A stretch of DNA of 50,212 nucleotides from Limisphaerales bacterium (GTDB taxonomy: Bacteria > Verrucomicrobiota > Verrucomicrobiia > Limisphaerales > UBA11358). The translations under genes were made by a program, and so were the position numbers. A model generated the notes under the pieces. The model had not been told where the DNA came from. It saw only the letters and a list, made by a program, of their open reading frames with translations, and did no database searches. The first letter of the stretch is position 1. Every line of letters begins with the position of its first letter. Positions 1 to 7,724 of this stretch are shown piece by piece. The DNA lies in assembly GCA_003134375.1 (NCBI GenBank), contig PLAY01000069.1, positions 1-50,212 on the forward strand, read 5' to 3'.

Positions 1-45
1 ACGAACTCAGAAACGGCGGGATACACCAGCACCGCCGCCTTTGGA

Positions 46-112
46 TTCAATAAGAAACCCATGAAACCATGAACCGGCTTCTCTCCTGCATTCCTGGTTT
101 CCTTATTCAATA
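46..112. repeat. Imperfect inverted repeat beside protease remnant
   Basis: Two arms of the form TTSAATAAG(G)AAACC face each other near positions 46-60 and 95-110, separated by a purine/pyrimidine-rich stretch. The right arm contains the stop codon of the adjacent protease remnant. It looks like a small dispersed repeat, but the family cannot be confirmed from one copy. Confidence 0.3.
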
Positions 113-372
113 AACGAGGACGAGAACGGCGGCGTCTTGGGCGGATTTGACCACATCCTCAAACTTCCGATCAACCGTGACCGGCGCTTTCAGCTTGGCG
201 GAAACTTCCGGCACGGATTCGAGGAAGCTCAATCCCGACATGTCGGGACTCGCCGCCAGGGCCGCCGACGCATTCACCTTCACCACCGAGGCGTCAATGA
301 GGCTCGCACTTTGACCGCCTCCTTGACGACGTGATAATTGGAAATCAAATAACCATCGTCCGTGATGAAAAA
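107..372 (-). pseudogene. Remnant of a trypsin-like (S1/DegP-type) serine protease
   Basis: Read on the minus strand from 372, the DNA encodes FFITDDGYLISNYHVV, the hallmark of the S1/DegP protease fold in which the His of NYHVV is the catalytic histidine. The reading frame breaks after about 25 residues. A second frame, starting at SLIDASVVKVNASAAL, continues to a stop at 107-109 and ends in KSAQDAAVLVLVY. There is no start codon, no Asp or Ser part of the triad, and at least one frameshift or deletion. The upstream edge runs directly into the 3' end of the next minus-strand ORF, so the front of the protease has been lost. The call as a remnant rests on the characteristic His motif; the parent subfamily is not certain. 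Confidence 0.6.
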
Positions 373-653
373 AAACGTGAAATGTTTGGAATCTTACGCC
401 GCATTACTGGAATAAGCTGGCGATAGCTTACAAATCCCTCTTCTTCGAATTGGCGATTTACGTCCTCTCGTTGGGTTACACCATTTTCTATGTAGCGTGC
501 AATGCTCGCCAATTTTTGAGAGGGTAACTTATTCAAGCACATTCTGTCTTTTCGGATTCGACGTTTACTCGCAAGTGTAGCATAGGGCGAATTTTCGACA
601 GGTATCCATTGATGGATTTCAAGGAATTGCAGAACTTGTTCTTTGGTAGTCAT
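345..653 (-). CDS. Hypothetical protein, 102 aa
   Basis: The frame is open further upstream, but the first convincing ATG is at 653 (MTTKEQVLQFLE), 13 bases after the stop of the upstream secreted-protein gene, which suggests the two are co-transcribed. The product is small, basic and apparently soluble, with no signal peptide or membrane segment. I do not recognise the family. The last residues (SRFFSSRTMVI) are read through the start of the protease remnant in another frame, so the natural C-terminus was probably replaced at this junction. The gene is A+T-rich compared with the conserved genes downstream, as is its neighbour. Confidence 0.5.
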   Translation of the reverse strand: MTTKEQVLQFLEIHQWIPVENSPYATLASKRRIRKDRMCLNKLPSQKLASIARYIENGVTQREDVNRQFEEEGFVSYRQLIPVMRRKIPNISRFFSSRTMVI

Positions 654-666
654 AAATTCACCGTTT

Positions 667-1884
667 CTAAAAATCGTTTGATTTATCTGGTTTTTTAGAA
701 GCCGCCTTCTTTTCAAGGTCAGAAAGGTGCGATTGGTATAGCTGATCCCATTGATCTTTGCTGCGTGAATACGTGATGGAAAGCGTTGAACCATTTCCTT
801 CAGTTGAGGGTTGCCAATCAGCTCGAAGAGTGCTTCCCGAAGTGTCTTGAAGAACTAATCCACCGACCGCTTGCCCCTGTCCATAGTCGGTTGCCGCGTT
901 GTAGTCTTTATATTTGTCTTTTAGGCTTTTAATTATTTCTTGAATTTTATCGCTTTGCATGGGCGCGGTGCTAGACAAGTCAAAATTTTTTAGAGCAAAG
1001 GAGCATGAGGCTTTGATTTCCGTTTCTGGAAAACCTGGCGCTTTCGAGTCAACCTTTTTGACGACGACCGGGAAAACGGCTTCAGGGTATGCAATCGCGA
1101 AGCCGGGACTAGAAACAAAATTTAAGGTCATGCGGAATGGCGATCCTTTTAGATAAATTGGTTCGGCGGTAAAATTTTCTATACCTAAAGCCAATGGATG
1201 TTCCACGCCGTCTTTGTCTTTGTAGCTGCCTTTCTTGAAAATGTCGTAATGCACCAAACCAGCAAGCGCTGAAACAATTTCGGAATCGTTCACTAATCCC
1301 TTCAAACTTGCGCCAGGTTTCCGACTTGTGCCGACGGAAAGTTTTTCGATTCCATCCATCTGGTTAATCTTCTTGATTGTTTGCACAATCCCGTCAGCCC
1401 ATTTCAAGCCACCAAAAGGCTCGATTGCCTTGAGCGCTGGTTGTGTAACTGGTTTTTGTGGGTTGGCATCGGCGAATTGCGCCGCAAGATTGTTTGCCAT
1501 TTCAGCTACACTTTGCGATGTTGCTTCCTCTTTATTTGCAACCACGCGAACCAAAACTATCAATGGTTTCGGATCAGCTTTTCTCCTCTGGAAAACCCAT
1601 GCCATTTCGTCGGTCGAATCTGTGGCCAAATCTTTTTTTGTCATTTTCAAAATCCATTGATCATTTTGGTCGCTCACCCAAGTTTTGGTATTCGCGTTTG
1701 TGAACATTGTTAAGATGTTCGTAAAGGAAAACCCCGTGTCCGAAACATTGTCATCCTGGATTACGCCGTAGTTGTTCTGTAAAAAATCATTCGGTGGTTC
1801 TGCGCTTTGACATACGTTTGCAAGAAGAACGATGAGGACGCCGCAGATCAGGCAAAACAAACTTGGCAGAATTTTTGTTTTCAT
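667..1884 (-). CDS. Hypothetical exported protein, 405 aa
   Basis: The frame is open from 2019, but the stretch before 1884 is Arg/Gly-rich and reads like translated repeat DNA. ATG at 1884 begins a classic Sec signal peptide (MKTKILPSLF, then a hydrophobic core), with probable cleavage after CQSA near residue 27. The single Cys there is not in a good lipobox. The mature part is Lys/Asp-rich, has no internal membrane segment and ends in a charged, disordered-looking tail (SKKPDKSNDF). I recognise no domain. It is followed after 13 bases by a 102-aa hypothetical gene. Base composition is clearly more A+T-rich than the enzymes further right, which together with the adjoining pseudogene and repeats suggests an acquired or decaying island. 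Confidence 0.7.
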   Translation of the reverse strand: MKTKILPSLFCLICGVLIVLLANVCQSAEPPNDFLQNNYGVIQDDNVSDTGFSFTNILTMFTNANTKTWVSDQNDQWILKMTKKDLATDSTDEMAWVFQRRKADPKPLIVLVRVVANKEEATSQSVAEMANNLAAQFADANPQKPVTQPALKAIEPFGGLKWADGIVQTIKKINQMDGIEKLSVGTSRKPGASLKGLVNDSEIVSALAGLVHYDIFKKGSYKDKDGVEHPLALGIENFTAEPIYLKGSPFRMTLNFVSSPGFAIAYPEAVFPVVVKKVDSKAPGFPETEIKASCSFALKNFDLSSTAPMQSDKIQEIIKSLKDKYKDYNAATDYGQGQAVGGLVLQDTSGSTLRADWQPSTEGNGSTLSITYSRSKDQWDQLYQSHLSDLEKKAASKKPDKSNDF

Positions 1885-1995
1885 AAACAGATGAAAGTAT
1901 TTTCTTTTACGAATGTCTATCCCAAACTGATTTTGGTAGCGGCGATTTGCCTCGCCCGGCGCGGCCGTTTTCCCCCGCCCGCCGCCGAGCGCCCG

Positions 1996-2095
1996 TCCCC
2001 AGCGCCGTAGGCGCGGCATTTTTGTAGATTATATCCGCAAACATCATCAAGCTCCGTCAGGAGCGGCATATTCAGATGTCGCTCCGCTGGAGCTT
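1996..2095. repeat. Cluster of short palindromic repeats
   Basis: This intergenic stretch holds two motifs of the same design. The first is GCGCCGTAGGCGCGGCAT at about 1999-2020. The second is a longer palindrome at 2049-2095 whose arms are AGCTCC..CAGGAGCGGCAT and ATGTCGCTCCG..GGAGCT. The repeated pattern is X-CCGTMAGG-X'-GGCAT, which suggests a dispersed repeat family. The longer palindrome could form a hairpin or cruciform. No gene is visible here. Confidence 0.5.
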
Positions 2096-2150
2096 TGTCC
2101 GGTTGGAATTGCCGGGCTCATTTCGATTTTGGTTTTTAAGGTGCAACGTC

Positions 2151-2308
2151 CGCCCTCATCCCGGCCTTCTCCCCCAGGAGAAGGTGAATCATTCTCCGTC
2201 CAGCTTTCAATTCACTGCCAGCGGTGTTCGCACGACCAGCACACAAATGTTAGCGAATCGTCCACAGACATGTCCTCTCCTGGGGGAGAGGAAACAGGTG
2301 AGGGCGAG
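2151..2308. repeat. MITE-like element with inverted CCCTCA..CTCCCCCAGGAG ends
   Basis: The left end (CCCTCATCCCGGCC then TTCTCCCCCAGGAG) and the right end (CTCCTGGGGGAGAGG then AAACAGGTGAGGG) are imperfect inverted copies about 30 bases long flanking about 100 bases of unrelated sequence. Each end is itself a small palindrome around CTCCCCCAGGAG. It lies just downstream of the debranching-enzyme stop codon. A related pair of palindromes occurs at 43645-43751. No ORF is inside. Confidence 0.5.
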
Positions 2309-2323
2309 CGTAAAACACCAATT

Positions 2324-5300
2324 TCATTTCCCCAGCAATCTCCACACGCGCAACGCCTCGGTCACGCCCCAAGCCTGTGCGTCGCAGCCGCGTTGGGTGT
2401 GCGGTGCGTCGCCATCCAGAATTTCCGGAACCTGGCCGAGACAGCCCGTGTTCATCAATTGTTCCATGCTGCCGAGATATGCCTTTGCCGCCGTCACCGC
2501 TTCCGGTGATCCCGCATCGCGGGACCACGCTCGCGCCAGCGCTTCGCAAAAAACCGGGAACGTCCACGTCCACGCCGTGCCGTTGTGATACGCGGGTTTG
2601 CGGCGCGCGTCCTCGTCCCCTTCGTAATGCGGCCAATAGGGCTCGACGGGGTTGTTGAGCAGTTGGCCATCGCGCCAGATCGGCAGCGGGACCGAAACCG
2701 GCAATGGCGCGAGCGATCGCAACGCGCCGGGCACCACCAGATATTTTTGCGCGGCCTCGACGCAGCGTTTGGCGCGTTCGCCGGACACCAGCCCAAGGCT
2801 CACGGCGAACAAACCGTTGCTGCGTAGCGCATCGTCGGGGGTGGCTTCGCGAGCGGCGACACCGGGTTTGGCCAGCAGCACGTCGGCCAGCCAGCCCTTG
2901 TCTTTGAGCCAGAAAAATTTTTCAAGCGAAGCGACAGCCCGTTCGGCCAGTCCGCCCCATTTTCCCCGGTCATCACCGCTGCTGATTTTTTCAAGCTGTT
3001 GCAGGAGGCGGATCCACAGAGCTTGAATTTCCACCGGATACCCTTCGCGCGGCGTGCCGGCGGGATGGTTCGTGTCCATCCACGTGAAATGACTCGGACT
3101 CCAAATCAGCGCCGAGTCCGCATCCATGCGGATGCCGTTCGGTGTGCTGCGAACGTAATTTTCTGCGATGCTGCAAAGCACATCACGAATGGTGCGCCCA
3201 GAATCGTCAACGGGCGTGGCATAGAGTGGGTCAGGCATCTTGCCTGACCGGGACAGGCTGGAAGCCGGTTCCACTTTTGCCAGTTCCTCGCACACTAGCG
3301 CAAACCACAACGGCGCGTCGGAGGAGTCCCGGTTGGAGGTGTTGTCGCCGTAAATGGCATTGGGCAACGTGCCGTCTTTTTCAAATTTTGCGAACGTGAG
3401 CAGAATTTGCCTCACTTCGTCAACCATGCCGGCGGCAAGCAAACCGCGTGCGGCAATAAAGGCATCGCGTCCCCAATCGAGAAACCACGGATAACCGGCA
3501 ATGACGGTCTTGCCCTCGCCGCGGCGGACGACAAATTGTTTCACAGCGTGTTGAAGTTGTTTTTCAAATGGAGCGCCAGGATCCGACTCGGTGTGTTGGA
3601 GTTCACGCTTCAGCGTGCTGTGGTCGCAAGCTAAAGCTTGAACTCCAACCGAAGGCTCGTCCATTTCCGCCGTCGTGACGAGCGTGATGCTTGCGCCTTT
3701 GGGCAGAGGCAATTCAAACCAGCCGGGGCTGTAGGCGTCGCCGCTGCCGGCCTGGCCGCGGCTTTGTTCGACCGGGTGGGGAATGTTTTCGCACCACTCC
3801 GGCTGCGGATGGTACTCGCCAGCATCCGCAAACACGCGCAACTGGCGATCCGGTGCGGGCGTGAAGGCGAAGCCAATTCGGGCCTGGATTTTCGGGTCTT
3901 GGGTCTGGAGTTTGTGTGTGTTTGAAGAAAAATGATAATCCGCGCCGCCGTTGTGTCTGGTTTCCTGATGGAAATTACGATCTTCAATGTCGAACCTCAC
4001 AGTCAGGCGCACGTCGGCTTCGACGGACAACTGTTTGCCGCACGCGCGTGCGGCCGTCGGTCGGGCAAAATGAAACATCGTTGTATTTTTCCCATCGAGC
4101 ATTTCGGCGCGCAACTCGATTTCGACCGTCCGCCCGTCGCCGGCATGGGCGACAAACTGCCAGACGGCTGGCGGACCGGCGGCAAACGACGCGAGATTTT
4201 TCGCATTGAGCGGTGAAAGGAAGCCATTGGCATTGACCCAGGCCCGGAGGCGTTTGACAAAGATATGACGGTCCACCGGGACGCCGGGGTTCAGGTTTGC
4301 GCCGAGCACGCAGTCATATTTGGAATTCACGCGGCCCAAATCCACGCACATTCGCGCCATGCCGCCGATGCCGTTGGTCAATAGGACGAGATCTGAGGGC
4401 GAGAACGAGGGCGAGAACGACGGAGCGGGCGACAGGAAACGAATTGCAGCGGTAATGTGCTGTGATGCGACGGCATAACGTTCCAAAATCAATTCAGCGG
4501 CTGTCGCAGTTTCGCGCGGCTGAAAACAGGCGATCTGTCCGTCGCCAACGGCAATGGATTGGGCATGAACCGCACACCCGTTTTCATTCTGCATTTGCAG
4601 TGTGGCCCGGAAGGGGGCGCTGTCCTGGATGAGCAGCCAATGGCCGGGCGGGACCGGCGTCACGCGGCGGCGGTCGAGCAAGGTCCAGATGATGACGCGC
4701 GGGAAAACTTTCTGTTGTTCCGCGTCACGTAACAGTTCGACTAGGGAAGATTTTAAGCCACGCGCGGCAAATTCACTGGCGGCGGCAAGAAAATTGGCCG
4801 GCGAACGCCCGACTTGCTCCGCGAGCCAGTGCCAGTCAAGACCGTCTATCGTTTCGACCGGCACGATTTTACCCAGTGTTTCGAGCGCCCAGGCGGCTTG
4901 CGCGCGGGCGCGACGGTAAGCGTCGCCGCTTAAACCTTGCGGCTCTGCCGTGGGTGCGAGGCAATGGCACGCGCCGGGTGCGAGCTTGAAAACGATTTTG
5001 TCCTTCTCGATGGAAAATTTCGGAAACGGCTGGCCCAGCAGTTCAAATTTGAAATTTGAGATTTGAAATTTCAAATCGGAAGGCGCCAGGGTCAGCGAAT
5101 TCGCCTTTTCAACATCGGGATTGACCAGAACCAGCACGGAATCTTTTCCTTCCGCGGATTCGCGAAGCAGCGCATAAACCGGCGAGTCGGGCGTGCTGAG
5201 TCGCGTGAGTTTTGCGCCGTCGAAAAAGCACGGGTGGCCGGCGAGCAGGCGGTTAAGTTGCGCGAGTTCGGAAACGATGTTGTCAGGGTTGTCCCACGCG

Positions 5301-6700
5301 AGGCCGGCACAGCCGTGGACTTTGATTTTTTCGGTGGCGAGCCATTCGACACCCCCGGTGAAACCAAAACCGCCGCTCGCACTGGTCAGCGCGCAAAGAC
5401 GGTTGCGCAACAGCGACCACACGCGCCCGCGGGCGGCAAGGCGGTCGTTGTCGTGGGTTTCGCTGTAATGAACGTAGGTGCCAACGCGCGAACTCTGGCG
5501 ATTGGTGTAGTCGAGGTAATCGGCGATCTGGCGACCGGAGTAATTTTGGAAAAGTTCGGAGTAAGCCCATTGCATTCCGCCGTCGGTGAGCAAATTTTCG
5601 GTGGCTTCCCACGAGCCGCCGAGGCCTTCGAGCAGGAAGATGGTTTCGGGAAATTCGTCCTGCACCCGGGCGATGATGTATTGCCAGGCGGGCACGGGAA
5701 TTTTGTAGCCGGCGTCACAACGAAAACCATCCACGCCGCGCCGGCACCAGATTAAAAGCGCGCCGGCGATTTTGTCCCACAGCGCGACATCATCCTGTTT
5801 CAGTTCGACGAGGTCTTCCCAGGTTGTCCCCCACGCGCCGGGGCTGGCGAATGTGCCGTCGGGGTTTCGCAGAAAAAATTCGGGATGATTTTCCTGCAAG
5901 GTCGCGCTCCAGCCGGTGTGGTTGATGACGATGTCAAGGAACACCCGTGCGCCGAGCAAATGCGCGGCATGGGTGAATTCGCAAAATTGATCCACCCCGG
6001 TCGTGCGTTTGTCGAATTCGATGAGTGCCGGATCAATCGCGGTCACGTCCAGTGCGGCGTACGGGCTGCCAAAACGCCCAAAGCGAGCGTAAGTTGTGGG
6101 CGTGGGATGAACCGGCAGCAAATGAATGATACGGCAACCAAGCGTTTGGACGATGTGCGGCAACTGGCGGGCCAGATCGCGGAACTTGCCGGAGGGTGGA
6201 ATGACGGTGAAATTTTTTCCATCGAGCTGTTGGAGTTGAACTTCGAGTTTTTTGTCGCGCGGGGATGACGAATTTTTCGTCGCCCCAAAAAGCCGGGTGA
6301 AGGCGCAATAAATGGTATTGGCGGTGCGGGCAAAATTGGGATGAACACTGATGCCGACATCCGGGCCATCGGGCCAATGCTGCCAGCCTTTCGGGTCGAG
6401 CAGATACGCCTTGGCTTTGAAGAAGCCGGCTTCAACGAGCGGCAATTCAATTTGCCAGGCATCGCCGTTTTGTTGCATCGGCACGTCGCGCCAGGATTCG
6501 CCGGCGAGAACCGGGTTGCCGGCGTGCGCGGCGATGATTTCGCGCCGGAGCGCTGCGGCGCGGCCGAGATTGGTGCGGAGCAAGGCGCGCCAGCCGTTGC
6601 GCCCGCTGCCGTCGTGGAGCGTGAAACGGATGCGGTCGCCGACGAAACGCACGAGGCGTTCGCCGGTCGCGGGTTCCATGATGGGAACGGGTTGCGGCAT
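2324..6700 (-). CDS. Two-domain glycogen debranching enzyme (GH13 plus amylo-1,6-glucosidase)
   Basis: At 1458 residues this resembles the layout of eukaryotic debranching enzyme: an N-terminal alpha-amylase-type (GH13) domain and a C-terminal glycogen debranching (GDE_C, GH133-like) domain on one chain. GH13 conserved regions are visible: DIVINHTG near residue 255, GVDGFRCDAGYKIP (nucleophile Asp) near 325, IFLLEGLGG (acid/base Glu) near 357 and HYSETHDNDR near 415. The C-terminal domain begins around 1040, with GYPWFLDWGRDAF near 1070 and PAYHNGTAWTWTF near 1400. Expected role: transfer of maltosyl or maltotriosyl stubs and hydrolysis of alpha-1,6 branch glucose in cytosolic glycogen breakdown. 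Three segments (residues about 541-553, 1017-1035 and 1142-1158) are translated dispersed repeats and fall outside the recognised motifs. It stands alone, divergent from the pilus-type genes at 6869. Which activity each domain has is inference. Confidence 0.88.
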   Translation of the reverse strand: MPQPVPIMEPATGERLVRFVGDRIRFTLHDGSGRNGWRALLRTNLGRAAALRREIIAAHAGNPVLAGESWRDVPMQQNGDAWQIELPLVEAGFFKAKAYLLDPKGWQHWPDGPDVGISVHPNFARTANTIYCAFTRLFGATKNSSSPRDKKLEVQLQQLDGKNFTVIPPSGKFRDLARQLPHIVQTLGCRIIHLLPVHPTPTTYARFGRFGSPYAALDVTAIDPALIEFDKRTTGVDQFCEFTHAAHLLGARVFLDIVINHTGWSATLQENHPEFFLRNPDGTFASPGAWGTTWEDLVELKQDDVALWDKIAGALLIWCRRGVDGFRCDAGYKIPVPAWQYIIARVQDEFPETIFLLEGLGGSWEATENLLTDGGMQWAYSELFQNYSGRQIADYLDYTNRQSSRVGTYVHYSETHDNDRLAARGRVWSLLRNRLCALTSASGGFGFTGGVEWLATEKIKVHGCAGLAWDNPDNIVSELAQLNRLLAGHPCFFDGAKLTRLSTPDSPVYALLRESAEGKDSVLVLVNPDVEKANSLTLAPSDLKFQISNFKFELLGQPFPKFSIEKDKIVFKLAPGACHCLAPTAEPQGLSGDAYRRARAQAAWALETLGKIVPVETIDGLDWHWLAEQVGRSPANFLAAASEFAARGLKSSLVELLRDAEQQKVFPRVIIWTLLDRRRVTPVPPGHWLLIQDSAPFRATLQMQNENGCAVHAQSIAVGDGQIACFQPRETATAAELILERYAVASQHITAAIRFLSPAPSFSPSFSPSDLVLLTNGIGGMARMCVDLGRVNSKYDCVLGANLNPGVPVDRHIFVKRLRAWVNANGFLSPLNAKNLASFAAGPPAVWQFVAHAGDGRTVEIELRAEMLDGKNTTMFHFARPTAARACGKQLSVEADVRLTVRFDIEDRNFHQETRHNGGADYHFSSNTHKLQTQDPKIQARIGFAFTPAPDRQLRVFADAGEYHPQPEWCENIPHPVEQSRGQAGSGDAYSPGWFELPLPKGASITLVTTAEMDEPSVGVQALACDHSTLKRELQHTESDPGAPFEKQLQHAVKQFVVRRGEGKTVIAGYPWFLDWGRDAFIAARGLLAAGMVDEVRQILLTFAKFEKDGTLPNAIYGDNTSNRDSSDAPLWFALVCEELAKVEPASSLSRSGKMPDPLYATPVDDSGRTIRDVLCSIAENYVRSTPNGIRMDADSALIWSPSHFTWMDTNHPAGTPREGYPVEIQALWIRLLQQLEKISSGDDRGKWGGLAERAVASLEKFFWLKDKGWLADVLLAKPGVAAREATPDDALRSNGLFAVSLGLVSGERAKRCVEAAQKYLVVPGALRSLAPLPVSVPLPIWRDGQLLNNPVEPYWPHYEGDEDARRKPAYHNGTAWTWTFPVFCEALARAWSRDAGSPEAVTAAKAYLGSMEQLMNTGCLGQVPEILDGDAPHTQRGCDAQAWGVTEALRVWRLLGK
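3226..3274. repeat. In-frame repeat in debranching enzyme (GACAGGCTGGAAGCC core)
   Basis: A palindrome TCAGGCATCTTGCCTGA is followed by GGGACAGGCTGGAAGCCGG and TTCCAC. The second part matches the end of the repeat inside trpE (GACAGGCTGGAAGCCTG then TTCCACC). It is read in frame as KVEPASSLSRSGKMPDPL between normal GDE_C sequence. Confidence 0.65.
3596..3648. repeat. In-frame palindromic repeat in debranching enzyme (GGAGTTC..GAACTCC)
   Basis: Outer arms TTGGAGTTC and GAACTCCAA are perfect inverted repeats. Inside lie two nested palindromes, CACGCTTCAGCGTG and CAAGCTAAAGCTTG. It is translated as part of VGVQALACDHSTLKRELQ, just before the GDE_C domain. The outer arms are of the GGAGTTC/GAACTCC class also seen within glyS and the DUF2851 gene. 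Confidence 0.6.
5041..5077. repeat. In-frame simple repeat (AAATTTGAGATTTGAAATTT)
   Basis: A/T-only run of alternating AAATTTGA and GATTTGAAATT units in an otherwise G+C-rich gene, translated as SDLKFQISNFKFELL in the linker after the GH13 domain. It is nearly self-complementary. It resembles a dispersed simple repeat that has been captured in frame. Confidence 0.5.
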
Positions 6701-6868
6701 TTTTCGGTTCCGGTGGTTTGCCGGATGACATTACGATTTCGCAGATGGTGACGGAAAGCAATGCCGCAAGTGCCGCTGACGGCGGGTCAGGTGAAGGTTG
6801 CGTTGTTGCATTTCAGCCTAGAATTGGCGCGCAGATTGCTGTTTTAAGCGGGTAGTTGTTGGAAGATC

Positions 6869-7720
6869 ATGACCACAGTGGCTCAAAATCAAGGCGAAGA
6901 AGCTCAATTGTTGCAGACAATTGAGATGTTTGAAGTTATTGCCCAATCGCAACCCAACGATTGCCAGTCGCTGGAAATTCTCAAGGAAGCTTATACCAAG
7001 ATGGGTCGCGAAGAGGATGTCATCAACACATCCAAACGCATCGCGCAAGCTTACATGCAATCGGGGCAGCTTTCATCGGCGATTTTGGAATACGAGACGG
7101 TTTTACAACGGCGTCCGGACGACGCTGACGTGCAGGCGGCGCTCAAGCAAATTGAAGACAAGGCGAACAACGTGGCGGTGCAATCCGCAGGCGTGGAAGC
7201 GGCGGCAGTCCCGGTGTCCCAGTCCGACACGGCGGGATTTCGCAAAAAGGCGCACACGGCAACAACGGAAATTGACGATGGCCACAAGACGATGCGCAAA
7301 ATTTTCGTCGAGAGCAAAATCATCTCCGCGGGTGATTTTGATTTGTGCTGGCGCACGGTGGACTTGACCGCGGCGGCATCGGATGTGGTCGAACCGTTCA
7401 TCCACGCCCTCGCGGAAAAAAAGATTTTAGCCGTGGAAAAATCCCTCAAGTTGCTGGCCGACAAGTCGCGCGCGGCGTTTTTGCCGCTGGAAAAGTACGA
7501 CGTGGACATTGACTTGACACGCGGCTTTTCGGCGGAAGTTTGCCGCCGCTGGTGCGTGTTGCCGTTCGACCGGATGAGCAAATCCATTTTGGTGGCAACC
7601 GCCAATCCGTTTAATCAGCAGGCAGTAAAGGATCTGGCTGAAGCCACCACGCACCGGCTGCTGTGGTATTTGGCGCCGCCCGCCGACCTGATCTCCAACC
7701 TCCGCATCGCGTTCCGCTAA
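6869..7720 (+). CDS. TPR protein with C-terminal MshEN/GspE-N domain
   Basis: Residues about 15-105 form tetratricopeptide-like helical repeats (SLEILKEAYTKMGREEDVIN.., then AIRAYMQ-type and AILEYETVLQRRPDD units). After a linker, residues about 155-283 resemble the MshEN domain normally found at the N-terminus of PilB/GspE ATPases, with LPFDRMSKSILVATANPFN (compare the LIVAMADPLN-type strand). MshEN domains can bind cyclic-di-GMP in some proteins; whether this one does cannot be told. The protein has no ATPase core of its own. It is cytosolic by prediction and followed four bases later by a full PilB/GspE ATPase, so it may be a regulator or partner of that motor. GGAAGATC just before the ATG is a good ribosome-binding site. 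Confidence 0.75.
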   Translation: MTTVAQNQGEEAQLLQTIEMFEVIAQSQPNDCQSLEILKEAYTKMGREEDVINTSKRIAQAYMQSGQLSSAILEYETVLQRRPDDADVQAALKQIEDKANNVAVQSAGVEAAAVPVSQSDTAGFRKKAHTATTEIDDGHKTMRKIFVESKIISAGDFDLCWRTVDLTAAASDVVEPFIHALAEKKILAVEKSLKLLADKSRAAFLPLEKYDVDIDLTRGFSAEVCRRWCVLPFDRMSKSILVATANPFNQQAVKDLAEATTHRLLWYLAPPADLISNLRIAFR

Positions 7721-7724
7721 AGCC

